In this document: in pieces, positions 52,370-62,100 of the stretch
How positions within the stretch are numbered: position 1 is the stretch's first letter
How the letters are laid out: every line of letters begins with the position of its first letter
Origin: Pseudideonella sakaiensis
GTDB lineage: Bacteria > Pseudomonadota > Gammaproteobacteria > Burkholderiales > Burkholderiaceae_C
Reading direction: 5' to 3'
NCBI RefSeq assembly: GCF_001293525.1
Contig: NZ_BBYR01000065.1
Coordinates: 62,001 to 126,000, forward strand
Length of the DNA stretch: 64,000 bases
Notes under the pieces: model-generated
Database searches by the model: none
What the model was told of the DNA's origin: nothing
Seen by the model: only the letters and a program-made list of their open reading frames with translations
Position numbers and translations under genes: made by a program

Positions 52370-52975
52370 TCAGCGCGCGACCGGTGCCTTCGCCCAGGCC
52401 GCCAGTTCCAGCACGTCCTCGGCAAACATCTCGCCGGGGATCGGCGGGCGCAGCCGCCCCTGCCGGTCGACCACCGCGGTGACCGGGATCACCTTGTCGA
52501 CGCCCAGCCGCTCGCGCAGCGCCGGGCCCTGCATGGTCACCGGGAAGGTGTAGCGGTGCTGCGCAAGGTAGGCCCGCACCGTGGCCGGGTCCTTGTCGAT
52601 CGACGCGCCGATCACGCGCAGGCGCTGCCCCGCGACGGCCTCGTGCAGCGCCTGCACGTGCGGGTTGTGCCGCCGGCAGAACGGGCACCAGGTGGCGAAG
52701 ACCACGACCACGGCCGCCATGTCGACCCAGTCGGCCGGACCCAGGCGGCGACCGTCGAGCAGCTCCAGTTCAGGCCAGCGGAAGGGGCCGGTGGCGGGCG
52801 GCGGGCCGTCCGCGGCGAGCCGGCCGCTGGCCAGCGTCGCGGCTGCGGCGGCCAGCAGGCGGCGGCGGCCGGCGAGGGGGGCCGCGGGGGCCGCGGGCGT
52901 CGGGCACGAGGGCGCGACGGCGGCCGGCGCGTGGGCGCCGCCAGGCGCGGTGCGGTGAAGACGACAGGCAGCCAT
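52370..52975 (-). CDS. TlpA-like thioredoxin-fold protein
   Basis: A 201-residue protein. After an N-terminal Ala/Pro region a twin-Arg-like signal (RRRLLAAAAATLASG) suggests export. The thioredoxin domain contains VVFATWCPFCRRHN (CxxC) and cis-Pro in VIPVTAVVDRQG. Such proteins act as periplasmic thiol reductants, often in cytochrome c maturation; two cytochrome c genes are transcribed divergently next door. Start ATG 52975 is uncertain. Confidence 0.88.
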   Translation of the reverse strand: MAACRLHRTAPGGAHAPAAVAPSCPTPAAPAAPLAGRRRLLAAAAATLASGRLAADGPPPATGPFRWPELELLDGRRLGPADWVDMAAVVVVFATWCPFCRRHNPHVQALHEAVAGQRLRVIGASIDKDPATVRAYLAQHRYTFPVTMQGPALRERLGVDKVIPVTAVVDRQGRLRPPIPGEMFAEDVLELAAWAKAPVAR

Positions 52976-53163
52976 GCGGCGAGGGTGCCACGCGCCCGGC
53001 GCCGCGGTGGCGGCGGGGGCATCGCGGCCGATCTATTCGAATGCACGAATATAGTCAGGCGGCAGCGCGTGGCCGATCGGGGCGGACCCTGAGAAACTGT
53101 GAACGAGCCGGCCGCGGCGCGCCGCGAACCGCACCATGCCGGTGCAGCCCGCCCGGCGGTGGC

Positions 53164-53994
53164 ATGATCGTGCCCATGGCCCCCGTCCCTCCCTGCGACC
53201 GGCCGACACGGCCGGCCGCGTGTCACGCGCCGGCGCTGCGCCTGGCCTGGGTCGCCTCGCTGCTGCTGGCCTGCGCCGCGGCCATCGCCGCGCCCGCCAC
53301 CCCGGCCGGTGCAGCGTCCACTGCAGGCACGCCCACGGCCTCCGGCGCCCGGCCGCCGGCCTCCGCGCCCGCACCGGACGACATGGCCGAGCGCATGCTC
53401 GCCTGCGCGGCGTGCCACGGGCGCGAGGGCCGCTCGACGCCGGAGGGCTACCACCCGCGCATCGCGGGCAAGCCGTCCGGCTACCTGTTCCACCAGCTGC
53501 AGAACTTCCGCGAGCGGCGCCGGCTGAACGCCACGATGGCGCACTTCGTCGATCGCATGGACGACGCCTACCTGCGCGAGATCGCCGGCTACTTTGCCGC
53601 GCTCGAGCTGCCCTATGCCCCCCCGCAGCCGGCCGACGCCACGCCGCAGGCGCTCGCGCTCGGCCGGCGCGTGGCGCTGGAGGGCGATCCGGCGCGCGGC
53701 GTGCCCGCCTGCACCGCCTGCCACGGCGCGGCGATGACCGGGGTCGCCCCGGCGATCCCCGGCCTGCTCGGCCTGCCGCGGGCCTACCTGGGCGCACAGC
53801 TGAGCGCGTGGCGTCAGGGCCGGCGCCGCGCACACGCGCCGGATTGCATGGCCGAGGTCGCGCGGCGGCTGAGCGACGAGCAGCTGGCGGCCGCCGCCGC
53901 CTGGCTGGCGGCCCAGCCCGTGCCGGCCGACGCGCGGCCCGCCTCCCGCCTCCCTGCGGCGCTGCCGCTGGCCTGCGGGGGGGTCGCGCCATGA
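53164..53994 (+). CDS. Di-heme cytochrome c (c4-like)
   Basis: A 276-residue exported protein: signal segment (LRLAWVASLLLACAAAIAAP), two heme motifs CAACH and CTACH, each with a downstream Met candidate, arranged as two class I domains as in cytochrome c4. QLQNFRERRR is characteristic. It would shuttle electrons in the periplasm. The stop overlaps the next cytochrome gene (ATGA). ATG 53176 is an alternative start. The upstream interval contains an imperfect repeat near 53033-53054. Confidence 0.9.
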   Translation: MIVPMAPVPPCDRPTRPAACHAPALRLAWVASLLLACAAAIAAPATPAGAASTAGTPTASGARPPASAPAPDDMAERMLACAACHGREGRSTPEGYHPRIAGKPSGYLFHQLQNFRERRRLNATMAHFVDRMDDAYLREIAGYFAALELPYAPPQPADATPQALALGRRVALEGDPARGVPACTACHGAAMTGVAPAIPGLLGLPRAYLGAQLSAWRQGRRRAHAPDCMAEVARRLSDEQLAAAAAWLAAQPVPADARPASRLPAALPLACGGVAP

Positions 53995-55346
53995 GCCTGC
54001 CGGGCCGCCCCCAGGGCGAATACCGGCACGCGCAGCGCCGTCCCGTGACCGGGCCGGCCCGCCGCCGGATCCAGGTCGCCGCGCTGGCACTGGCCGTGCT
54101 GGCAGCTGTCGCGCTCGGCGTCGCGCTGCTGCGCGAGCTGCGGGGCCCGGCGCCGGCGGCCGCAGCGCCCTTGCCCGTCGGCGCGCCCGACCCCGCGGCG
54201 GTTGCGCGCGGCGCCTACCTGGCCCGCGCAGGCAACTGCGGCGGCTGCCACAGCGCACCCGGCGGCGCCGAGATGGCGGGCGGCCGGGGCATCGACACGC
54301 CGTTCGGAACCGTCTATGCCGGCAACCTCACGCCCGACCCCGAGACCGGTCTCGGCGGCTGGAGCGCCGAGGACTTCTGGCGGGCCCTGCACCACGGGCG
54401 CTCGCGCGACGGCCGGCTGCTGGTGCCGGTGTTCCCCTACCCCGAGTACACCCGGGTGCGGCGCGCCGATGCCGACGACCTGTACGCCTACCTGCGCAGC
54501 CTGCCGGCCGTGCGGCAGTCGGCCCCGGCGCACACGCTGCGCTTTCCCTTCGACACACCGCTGGCGCTGGCGGCGTGGCGCCTGCTCTATTTCACGCCGG
54601 GCGAGCAGGCCGACGATCCGGCGCGCGATGCGGCCTGGAACCGCGGACGCTACCTGGTGCGCGGCCTGGGCCACTGCGGCGCCTGCCACACGCCGCGCAA
54701 CGCGCTCGGCGGGCCGCGCGATGCGGACGAGTTCGGCGGCGGGCCGATCCCGATGCAGCGCTGGATCGCGCCGTCGCTGGCCTCGGCCGCCGAGGCCGGC
54801 GTCGCCGACTGGTCCGACGACGAGGTGGTGGCGCTGCTGCAGACGGGCCGTTCGGCGCGCGGCATCGTGACCGGCCCGATGGCCGAGGTGGTCTTCCACT
54901 CGACCCAGCACCTGCGCGACGAAGACCTGCGTGCGATGGCCCGCTACCTGCGCACCCTGGCGCCGGCGGGCGGCGCGGCCCCGCGCAGCGTGGCGATGAC
55001 CGCGCCCCCGCCCGGGCCGGCGCCGGCCGAGGGCCCGGGGGCCCGCCTGTACGCCCGCCATTGCGCCGACTGCCACGGTGACCGCGGCCAGGGCCGCGCG
55101 GGGGCCTACCCGGCGCTGGCAGGCAACCGCACGGTGACGCTGGACTCGCCGGTGAACCTGCTGCGCACGGTGCTGCTCGGCGGCTTCGGCCCGGTCACCG
55201 CGGGCAACCCGCGGCCCTACGGCATGCCACCCTACGCGGGTCGGCTGAACGACGAGGAGCTGGCGGCGCTGGCGACCTACCTGCGCCAGGCCTGGGGCCA
55301 TGCCGCGCCGCCCGTGAGCGCGCTGGACGTGCTGGCCGCCCGCTGA
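53991..55346 (+). CDS. Membrane-anchored tri-heme cytochrome c
   Basis: A 451-residue protein: one N-terminal anchor helix (VAALALAVLAAVALGVALL) and three CxxCH motifs (CGGCH, CGACH, CADCH). The order and phrases such as PFGTVYAGNLTPDPETGLG and WSDDEVVALLQTGRS match the cytochrome c subunit of alcohol/aldose/gluconate dehydrogenases. The dehydrogenase itself is not encoded nearby, so with the c4-like partner it forms an orphan electron-transfer pair. Confidence 0.92.
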   Translation: MSLPGRPQGEYRHAQRRPVTGPARRRIQVAALALAVLAAVALGVALLRELRGPAPAAAAPLPVGAPDPAAVARGAYLARAGNCGGCHSAPGGAEMAGGRGIDTPFGTVYAGNLTPDPETGLGGWSAEDFWRALHHGRSRDGRLLVPVFPYPEYTRVRRADADDLYAYLRSLPAVRQSAPAHTLRFPFDTPLALAAWRLLYFTPGEQADDPARDAAWNRGRYLVRGLGHCGACHTPRNALGGPRDADEFGGGPIPMQRWIAPSLASAAEAGVADWSDDEVVALLQTGRSARGIVTGPMAEVVFHSTQHLRDEDLRAMARYLRTLAPAGGAAPRSVAMTAPPPGPAPAEGPGARLYARHCADCHGDRGQGRAGAYPALAGNRTVTLDSPVNLLRTVLLGGFGPVTAGNPRPYGMPPYAGRLNDEELAALATYLRQAWGHAAPPVSALDVLAAR

Positions 55347-55427
55347 CGGACGGCCGCGCCCGGCATCGGCCCTTCCGGCCGGCGGGCCGGGTGCCCGTGC
55401 GCCGAGGGCGTCCTTAGAATCGTGGCC

Positions 55428-55802
55428 ATGCCCCGCCGGCTCCTCGCCCTGCTGCTCGCGCTGTTGCTGCTGTGGTCCGGCGCCAGCTCGCACGAGCGGC
55501 TCGCGCCGCTCGGCACGGCCGCGCTGGCCTGCGCCGGGGTACCGGCGCTCGTGCCGGAGACGCTGGCGTCCGCGCCGGTCGATGCGCGCGGCAGCGGCAG
55601 CCTCGACGAGCACCACCTGGACGACCGCCTGACCCCGATGTCGGCGGACGCGGGCGTGGACGGGCCGGCGCTGCCGTCGCGCGTCGCGCCGCTGGACGCC
55701 GCGCCACCTGTCGCCGGCCGCTGGTCCACCCGACCCACCCTGGCCCCGCCGGACGCGCCGACCCACGGCCCGCGCCGCCCTCCGCGGCTGCACTCGGCCT
55801 GA
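55428..55802 (+). CDS. Small secreted protein, unknown
   Basis: A 124-residue ORF starting MPRRLLALLLALLLLWSGAS, a convincing signal peptide. The mature part is Pro/Ala/Asp-rich with no family I recognise. Its codon use resembles neighbours. It stands alone between the cytochrome and CorC genes. Real gene likely but not certain. Confidence 0.5.
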   Translation: MPRRLLALLLALLLLWSGASSHERLAPLGTAALACAGVPALVPETLASAPVDARGSGSLDEHHLDDRLTPMSADAGVDGPALPSRVAPLDAAPPVAGRWSTRPTLAPPDAPTHGPRRPPRLHSA

Positions 55803-55936
55803 GCGCCCCCGGGCACGCCGCCCGGAATCGCTGGGCGCCCGTGCGCTCCGGCGCACCCGACCCCCGGCGCCGCCCCCCGACCGGCGGACCGCGGCCCGGG
55901 CCCCGGCAGCCCCGCTGCCGACCTCGTGCACCCTCC

Positions 55937-57262
55937 ATGGAACTCCTCCTGCTGCTTGCCCTCGTCCTGCTCAACGGCGCGTTCGCGCTGTCGGAGATCG
56001 CGCTGGTCACGGCGCGCCGCGCCCGGCTGCAGTCGCTCGTCGATGCCGGCGACCGCGCAGCGCGCGCCGCGCTGCGCCTGGGCGAAGACCCGACGCGCTT
56101 CCTGTCCACCATCCAGATCGGCATCACCTCGATCGGCGTGCTGAACGGCATCGTCGGCGAGGCGGCCTTCGCCGAGCCGCTCGCGGCGTGGCTGGTGTCG
56201 CTCGGCCTGCCGGCCACCGCCAGCGGCTATGCCGCCACCGCGGGCGTGGTGCTGGTGATCACCTACGCGTCGATCGTGCTCGGCGAGCTGGTGCCGAAGC
56301 GCCTCGGCCAGACCCACCCGGAAACGCTGGCGCGCCTGGTCGCGCGCCCGATCGACCTGCTCGCCCGCGCGACCCAGCCCTTCGTGCGCCTGCTGTCGGT
56401 CTCCACGGTCGCGCTGCTGCGCCTGCTCGGCGTGCGCGACGGCCCGGCCGCCACCGTCACCGCGGAGGAGATCCAGGCCGTGCTGGCGGAGGGCACCGCG
56501 GCCGGCGTGATCGAACGCCACGAGCACGCCATGGTGCGCAACGTGTTCCGCCTCGACGAGCGCCTGATCTCCTCGCTGATGGTGCCGCGCGCCGACGTGG
56601 TCGTGCTGGACGTGGACGCGCCCTTCGACACGGTGCTGGCGCGGATCGAGGCCAGCGAGCACGCCCGCTTCCCGGTCGTGCGCGGCGGGCTCGACCAGGT
56701 GCTCGGCGTGCTCAACGCCCGCCAGTGGCTGTCGCAGGCCCTGCGCGGCGGCGAGCGCCGGCTCGACGCGGCCGCGCTGCAGGCCCCGCTGGTGGTGCCG
56801 GAGACCCTGACGGGCATGGAGCTGCTCGACGCCTTCCGCGAACAGCACGTGCCCATGGCCTTCGTGATCGACGAGTACGGCCAGGTCCAGGGCATCGTGA
56901 CCCTGCAGGACCTGGTGGAGGCGATCACCGGCGAGTTCCGGGGCCGCGACCCGCGCGACGCCTGGGCGGTGCCGCGCGAGGACGGCAGCTGGCTGCTCGA
57001 CGGCCACATCCCGGTGCCCGAGCTGAAGGACTGCCTCGGCCTGCAGCGCGTGCCGGAGGAGGAACGCGGCCGCTACCACACGCTGGCCGGCATGCTGATG
57101 CTGCTCACCGGCCGGCTGCCGGCGGTGGCGGAAGCGGTGATCTGGGAGGGCTGGCGCCTGGAGGTGGTCGACCGCGACGGCAAGACCATCGACAAGGTAT
57201 TGGCGACGCGGCTGCCGGCGCCGGACGTGCCCGCCGGCGATCCGCCCGGGGTGCCGCGATGA
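55937..57262 (+). CDS. CorC/HlyC-family transporter-like protein (DUF21-CBS)
   Basis: A 441-residue membrane protein: DUF21/CNNM membrane domain (LLLLALVLLNGAFALSEIALV, STIQIGITSIGVLNGIVGE, YASIVLGELVPKRLGQ), a CBS pair (about residues 200-330) and a C-terminal CorC_HlyC domain. Relatives export or handle Mg/Co or act in envelope stress. Its stop overlaps the downstream lipoprotein start (ATGA). Confidence 0.92.
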   Translation: MELLLLLALVLLNGAFALSEIALVTARRARLQSLVDAGDRAARAALRLGEDPTRFLSTIQIGITSIGVLNGIVGEAAFAEPLAAWLVSLGLPATASGYAATAGVVLVITYASIVLGELVPKRLGQTHPETLARLVARPIDLLARATQPFVRLLSVSTVALLRLLGVRDGPAATVTAEEIQAVLAEGTAAGVIERHEHAMVRNVFRLDERLISSLMVPRADVVVLDVDAPFDTVLARIEASEHARFPVVRGGLDQVLGVLNARQWLSQALRGGERRLDAAALQAPLVVPETLTGMELLDAFREQHVPMAFVIDEYGQVQGIVTLQDLVEAITGEFRGRDPRDAWAVPREDGSWLLDGHIPVPELKDCLGLQRVPEEERGRYHTLAGMLMLLTGRLPAVAEAVIWEGWRLEVVDRDGKTIDKVLATRLPAPDVPAGDPPGVPR

Positions 57263-57858
57263 GGGCCGCGCGGCGCAGCGGCCGGCGGCGCGCACCGGCG
57301 CTGGCCCTGCTCGCGCTGGCCGCAGCGGGCGTCGGCTGCATGGACGGCTACCCGACCGAGGACGTGCCGCGCCGCGCCGCGGCCCAGATGAGCCAGCAGG
57401 AACGCCTGGACGGCCTGAACGCGCTGGGCCGTGCGCCGCACCTGGCGCAGCGCTGGCGCTATGCGCTCGGCGCGGGTTGCGCGCTGCAGCTGGAGCTGGG
57501 CGACGGCGGCCGCCGCGAACGCCGGGCGCTCGCGCTGCAGGGCGCGGAGATCCGCACCCGCGTCGACGGCGCAAGCGGCTGGCACGAGGTGACGCTGCGC
57601 CCCGCGCAGCCGCTGCGCCCGTCGACCGCGGGCGCGGCCGGCGCGATGGCCGAGGCCGAGGCCGAGGCCGATGCGGATGCCCGCCACACGGTGCTGGCCA
57701 CGCCGAAGTGGACCGACGCGGTGCAGGCCCACGGCCTGCTGACCCACCTCGAGCATGGCTGCGGCGCCGCGGGTGCGCCCCGCCCGCCCGCGGGAGCGCC
57801 CGGGGACACGTCGGCACCGCAGGGCGGCGCGGACGCCGGCGCCGGCCGCTCAGGCTAG
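57259..57858 (+). CDS. Small lipoprotein, unknown
   Basis: A 199-residue predicted lipoprotein: Arg-rich start then LALLALAAAGVGC as signal and lipobox. The mature part includes SQQERLDGLNALGRAP and a run of Ala/Glu/Asp (AEAEAEADADA). No known family recognised. Translationally coupled to the CorC-type gene, so possibly an accessory of it. Confidence 0.7.
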   Translation: MRAARRSGRRRAPALALLALAAAGVGCMDGYPTEDVPRRAAAQMSQQERLDGLNALGRAPHLAQRWRYALGAGCALQLELGDGGRRERRALALQGAEIRTRVDGASGWHEVTLRPAQPLRPSTAGAAGAMAEAEAEADADARHTVLATPKWTDAVQAHGLLTHLEHGCGAAGAPRPPAGAPGDTSAPQGGADAGAGRSG

Positions 57859-57925
57859 GATGACCGGGCCAGCCACCGGCCCGGCCCCCACTCGGCTCCC
57901 CTCCCGCGCCACGAAAGGACCCCGC

Positions 57926-58816
57926 ATGCCTCTGCCCGCCCGCCTCGTCCCCGCCCTGCTCGCCGTCGCCGCCGGCGCGGCCCAGGCCCAGGTCCCGCCC
58001 ACCCTCGACAAGGTCAAGGCCGCCGGCAGCATCACGGTGGCCTACCGCGAGTCCTCGATCCCGTTCTCCTACCTGGGCGCCGACGGCAAGCCGGTCGGCT
58101 TCGGCTGGGAGATCTGCGGCAAGGTGGTCGACCAGGTGCGCCGCGCCACCGGACTGCCCGGCCTGAAGGTCGAGACCCAGGCCGTCACGTCGCAGAACCG
58201 CATCCCGCTGCTGCAGAACGGCACCATCGACATCGAGTGCGGCTCGACCACCAACAACAGCGACCGCGGCAAGCAGGTCGCCTTCGCGATCAACTACTTC
58301 TACACCGGCACGCGGCTGCTGGTGAAAGCCGATTCGGGCATCAAGACGCTGGCCGACCTGAAGGGCCGCAAGGTGGTCTCGACCACCGGCACCACGAACT
58401 ACCAGGTGCTGCGCAAGGCCAACGGCGACCAGAAGCTGGACTTCGAACTGCTGGGCGCCAAGGACCACGCCGAGTCGGCGCTGATGGTGCAGACCGGCCG
58501 CGCCGACGCCTTCGGCATGGACGACATCCTGCTCTACGGCCTGCGCGCCAGCGCGCAGAACCCGGCCGAGCTGGCGGTGGTCGGCGAGGCGCTGCAGGTC
58601 GAGCCCTACGCGATCATGGTCCGCAAGGACGACCCGGCCTTCAAGAAGCTGGTCGACGACACGCTGACCGCGCTGATCAAGTCCGGCGAGTTCGAGACGC
58701 TGTACCGCAAGTGGTTCCAGTCGCCGATCCCGCCGAAGAACATCAACCTGAACGCGCCGATGAGCCGCGAGCTGGCCGACAACCTGAAGGCACTGTCGGA
58801 CAAGCCGGCCCTCTGA
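57926..58816 (+). CDS. Amino-acid ABC transporter binding protein (GltI-like)
   Basis: A 296-residue periplasmic binding protein with signal peptide ending AAQAQ, then LDKVKAAGSITVAYRESSIP, PVGFGWEICGKVVDQV, DIECGSTTNNSDR and TTGTTNYQVLRK. The pattern resembles glutamate/aspartate binding protein GltI. Clear GAAAGGA ribosome-binding site. No permease or ATPase follows, so it must use components encoded elsewhere. Confidence 0.93.
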   Translation: MPLPARLVPALLAVAAGAAQAQVPPTLDKVKAAGSITVAYRESSIPFSYLGADGKPVGFGWEICGKVVDQVRRATGLPGLKVETQAVTSQNRIPLLQNGTIDIECGSTTNNSDRGKQVAFAINYFYTGTRLLVKADSGIKTLADLKGRKVVSTTGTTNYQVLRKANGDQKLDFELLGAKDHAESALMVQTGRADAFGMDDILLYGLRASAQNPAELAVVGEALQVEPYAIMVRKDDPAFKKLVDDTLTALIKSGEFETLYRKWFQSPIPPKNINLNAPMSRELADNLKALSDKPAL

Positions 58817-59119
58817 CGGCCTGGCGCGCGCCCGGCCGGCCGGCGGCCGGCGGGCACGCGCCACGGCGGACCCGCCGCGGCCGGGACGGCCCCGGCGGCC
58901 CGCCTCCCTGCGCTGGGGCGGCGCGCACTGCTTCGGCGCGCGCCCGCGCCGCGGCGCCGCCGCGACGAACGGGCCGACCGGCCGCAGCCGGCGCGGCTGC
59001 GCCACGTCGGTGCATGCAGGTCGCCCGAAGCTTGCAAGTCCGTGGGCATTCCGCTGCCCGGCCCGCCGCCGTTCCGGGCCCGTCCTGCCCCGACCGCGGC
59101 CCCGCCGCCCGTTCCCACC
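58817..59119. other. Gene-free interval
   Basis: About 300 very GC-rich bases between the amino-acid binding-protein gene and the Amt-type sensor gene. No convincing ORF, promoter or terminator is seen; the right end holds alternative in-frame starts for the next gene (GTG 59042). Confidence 0.5.
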
Positions 59120-62100
59120 GTGCCTTCCGCCCTGCCCAGCGCCGTCGACCAGCTCTGGATCGTCGTCTGCGCCGCCCTCGTCTTCGTGATGCAGGCCGGC
59201 TTCCTCTGCCTCGAGTCGGGCCTCACGCGGCAGAAGAACTCGATCAACGTGGCGGTGAAGAACGTGGCCGACTTCGCCGTCGCCACGGTGGCCTACTGGC
59301 TGGTCGGCTTCGGCCTGATGTTCGGCGCCGGCAGCACCGGCTGGTTCGGCGAGGGCCTGTTCGGCCTGGCCGGAGAGATCCCGGACGATGCCGGCGTGCA
59401 GTGCTTCCTGCTGTTCCAGCTGATGTTCTGCGCCACCGCCACCACCATCGTGTCGGGCGCGGTGGCCGAGCGCATGCGCTTTCCCGTCTACCTCGGCGTG
59501 GCGCTGCTGGTGTCGGTGGCGATCTACCCGGTGTTCGGGCACTGGGCCTGGGGCGGCGCCTGGGGGCTGGCCGCGCCCGGCTGGCTGGCACGCCTGGGAT
59601 TCGTCGACTTCGCCGGATCGACCGTGGTGCACAGCGTGGGCGGCTGGGTGGCGCTGGTGGCGGTGTGGCGGCTCGGGCCGCGCGAGGGGCGCTTCGTCGC
59701 CGGCGAGCCGCCGCGCGCCATCCCCGCGAGCAACCTGCCGCTGGCGATGCTGGGGGCGCTGCTGCTCGCCTTCGGCTGGCTCGGCTTCAACGGCGGCAGC
59801 ACGCTGGCGCTGGACCGCCGCGTGCCGGCCGTGCTGGTGCACACCGTGCTGGCCGCGGCCGCCGGCTGCGTCACCGGCATGCTGCTCACCCGCTGGCGCG
59901 CCGGGCACTGGGACGTGATGGGCGTGATCAACGGGCTGCTGGCGGGCCTGGTCGCGGTGACGGCCGGGGCGCATGCGCTCCACCCGCTGCAGGCGCTGCT
60001 GGTCGGCGCCGTCGGGGCCGGCGTGATGGTGGCGGCGGAGGCGGCGCTGCTGCGCGCCCGGCTGGACGACGCCGTGGGGGCGATCCCCGCGCACCTGGCG
60101 GCCGGGGTCTGGGGGACGCTCGCGGTCGGCCTGTTCGGCGACCCCGCGCTGCTGGGCACCGGCCTCGGGCGCCTGGAACAGGTCGGCGTGCAGCTGCTGG
60201 GGATCGTGGCCTGCGCCGCGTGGTGCACGGGCGCCACCCTGCTCGTGCTGCGGCTGTGGGGGCCGGGCGCGGGGCTGCGCATCGGCATGGCCGACGAGCG
60301 GCGCGGCATGAACGTGGCCGAGCACGGCGCCCGCACCGACCTGGTCGAGCTGCTCGAGGCCATGGAAGCCCAGCGCCAGAGCGGCGACCTGCGCCGGCGC
60401 GTGCCGGAGGAGCCCTTCACCGAGGTGGGCCAGATCGCCCAGGCCTACAACCGCGTGATGGCGGCGCTGGAGCGCTCCACGCAGCAGACCCTCGCGATCC
60501 TGCGCGACATGCGCGACGGCCTCGTCACCTTCACCCGCGAGGGCCTGGTGACCAGCCTGAACCCCGGTGCCGAGAGCCTGCTCGGCCTGGCCGCGGCCGA
60601 CGGCCTCGGCCAGCCGCTGCCCGAGGTGCTGCGGCGTGCCGGCGTGGCGCAGCCGCCCGATGCCCAGCGGCTGCGCTCGGCCGCGGGGCCGCTGGAGCTG
60701 CGGCTGCTGCGTCCCGGGGCGCGGCGCACCTGGTACGAGCTGAACGTCAGCGAGGCCGTGGGCGCGGACGGCGAGGCGCGCTACACCGCCACGCTGCGCG
60801 ACACCAGCGAGCGCAAGCAGGTGGAGGCGGAGCTGCAGCGCGAGCGCGACTTCGCGCAGGTCACGCTGGCCTCGATCGCCAATGGCGTGATCACCACCGA
60901 CGAGGCCGGGATGATCCAGTACATCAACCCGGTCGCCGCGACGCTGACCGGCTGGCCGGCGCACCAGGCGCGCGGCCTGCCGGTGACCACCGTCTACCGC
61001 CTGGTCGATGCCGCGAACCAGCAGGAGCTGCCGCATCCGGTGCGCGCGGTGCTGCGCCACGCGCAGGTGATGGCCCACCACGAGCACGCGCTGCTGCGGC
61101 GCCGCGACGGCAGCAGCGTGCCGGTGCACGACACCGCGGCACCGATCCGCTCGCGCGACGGCTTCCTGATCGGCGCGGTGCTGGTCTTCCACGACGTCAC
61201 CGTGACGCTGAACCTCGCGCGCGAGCTGTCCCACCAGGCCGCGCACGATGCGCTCACCGGCGTGCCGAACCGGCGCGAGTTCGAGCGCCGGCTCGAGGAG
61301 CTGCTGGCGCAGACGGCCGCGGCTCCGTCGGCCGTCTGCTACCTCGACCTGGACCAGTTCAAGGTGGTCAACGACACCTGCGGCCACGTCGCGGGCGACG
61401 AGCTGCTGCGCCAGGTCACCCAGCTGCTGCGCCAGGGCCTGCGCGCCGACGACACGCTGGCGCGGCTCGGCGGCGACGAGTTCGGCATGATCCTGCGCAA
61501 CTGCCCGCTCGACGTGGCGCACCAGATCGCCGAGCGCGCGCGCGAGGCCATCGCCGACTTCCGCTTCGCGTGGGAAGGCAAGGCCTTCGCGATCGGCGTG
61601 TCGATCGGCATCGTGCAGCCCACGCCGGGCAGCGACCTCGGCACGCTGCTGGCCGCCGCCGACGCCGCCTGCTACGCGGCGAAGGAGGGCGGGCGCAACC
61701 GGGTGCACGTCTACCAGCCGGACGACCGCGAGGTGCTCAGCCAGCGCGGCCAGATGCAGTGGGTGGCACGCCTGCAGGCCGCGCTGGACGAAGACCGGCT
61801 GCGCCTGTACGTGCAGCCGGTGGTGCCGCTGCAGGCCGAGGCCGGCACCCTGCCGCACCACGAGATCCTGGTGCGCCTGGAGGAGGACGGGCAGATCGTG
61901 CTGCCGGGCGCCTTCCTGCCGGCGGCCGAGCGCTACGGGCTGATGCCGCGCATCGACCAGTGGGTGGTGAACAACACCCTCGCCTGGCTGGGCGACCGGC
62001 TGCGCCGGGACGGGCGGCTCGACGCCGTCTACGCGATCAACCTGTCCGGCGCCTCGCTGTCCGACGAGCGTTTCCGCCAGGCGCTGCGCAGCACGCTCGA

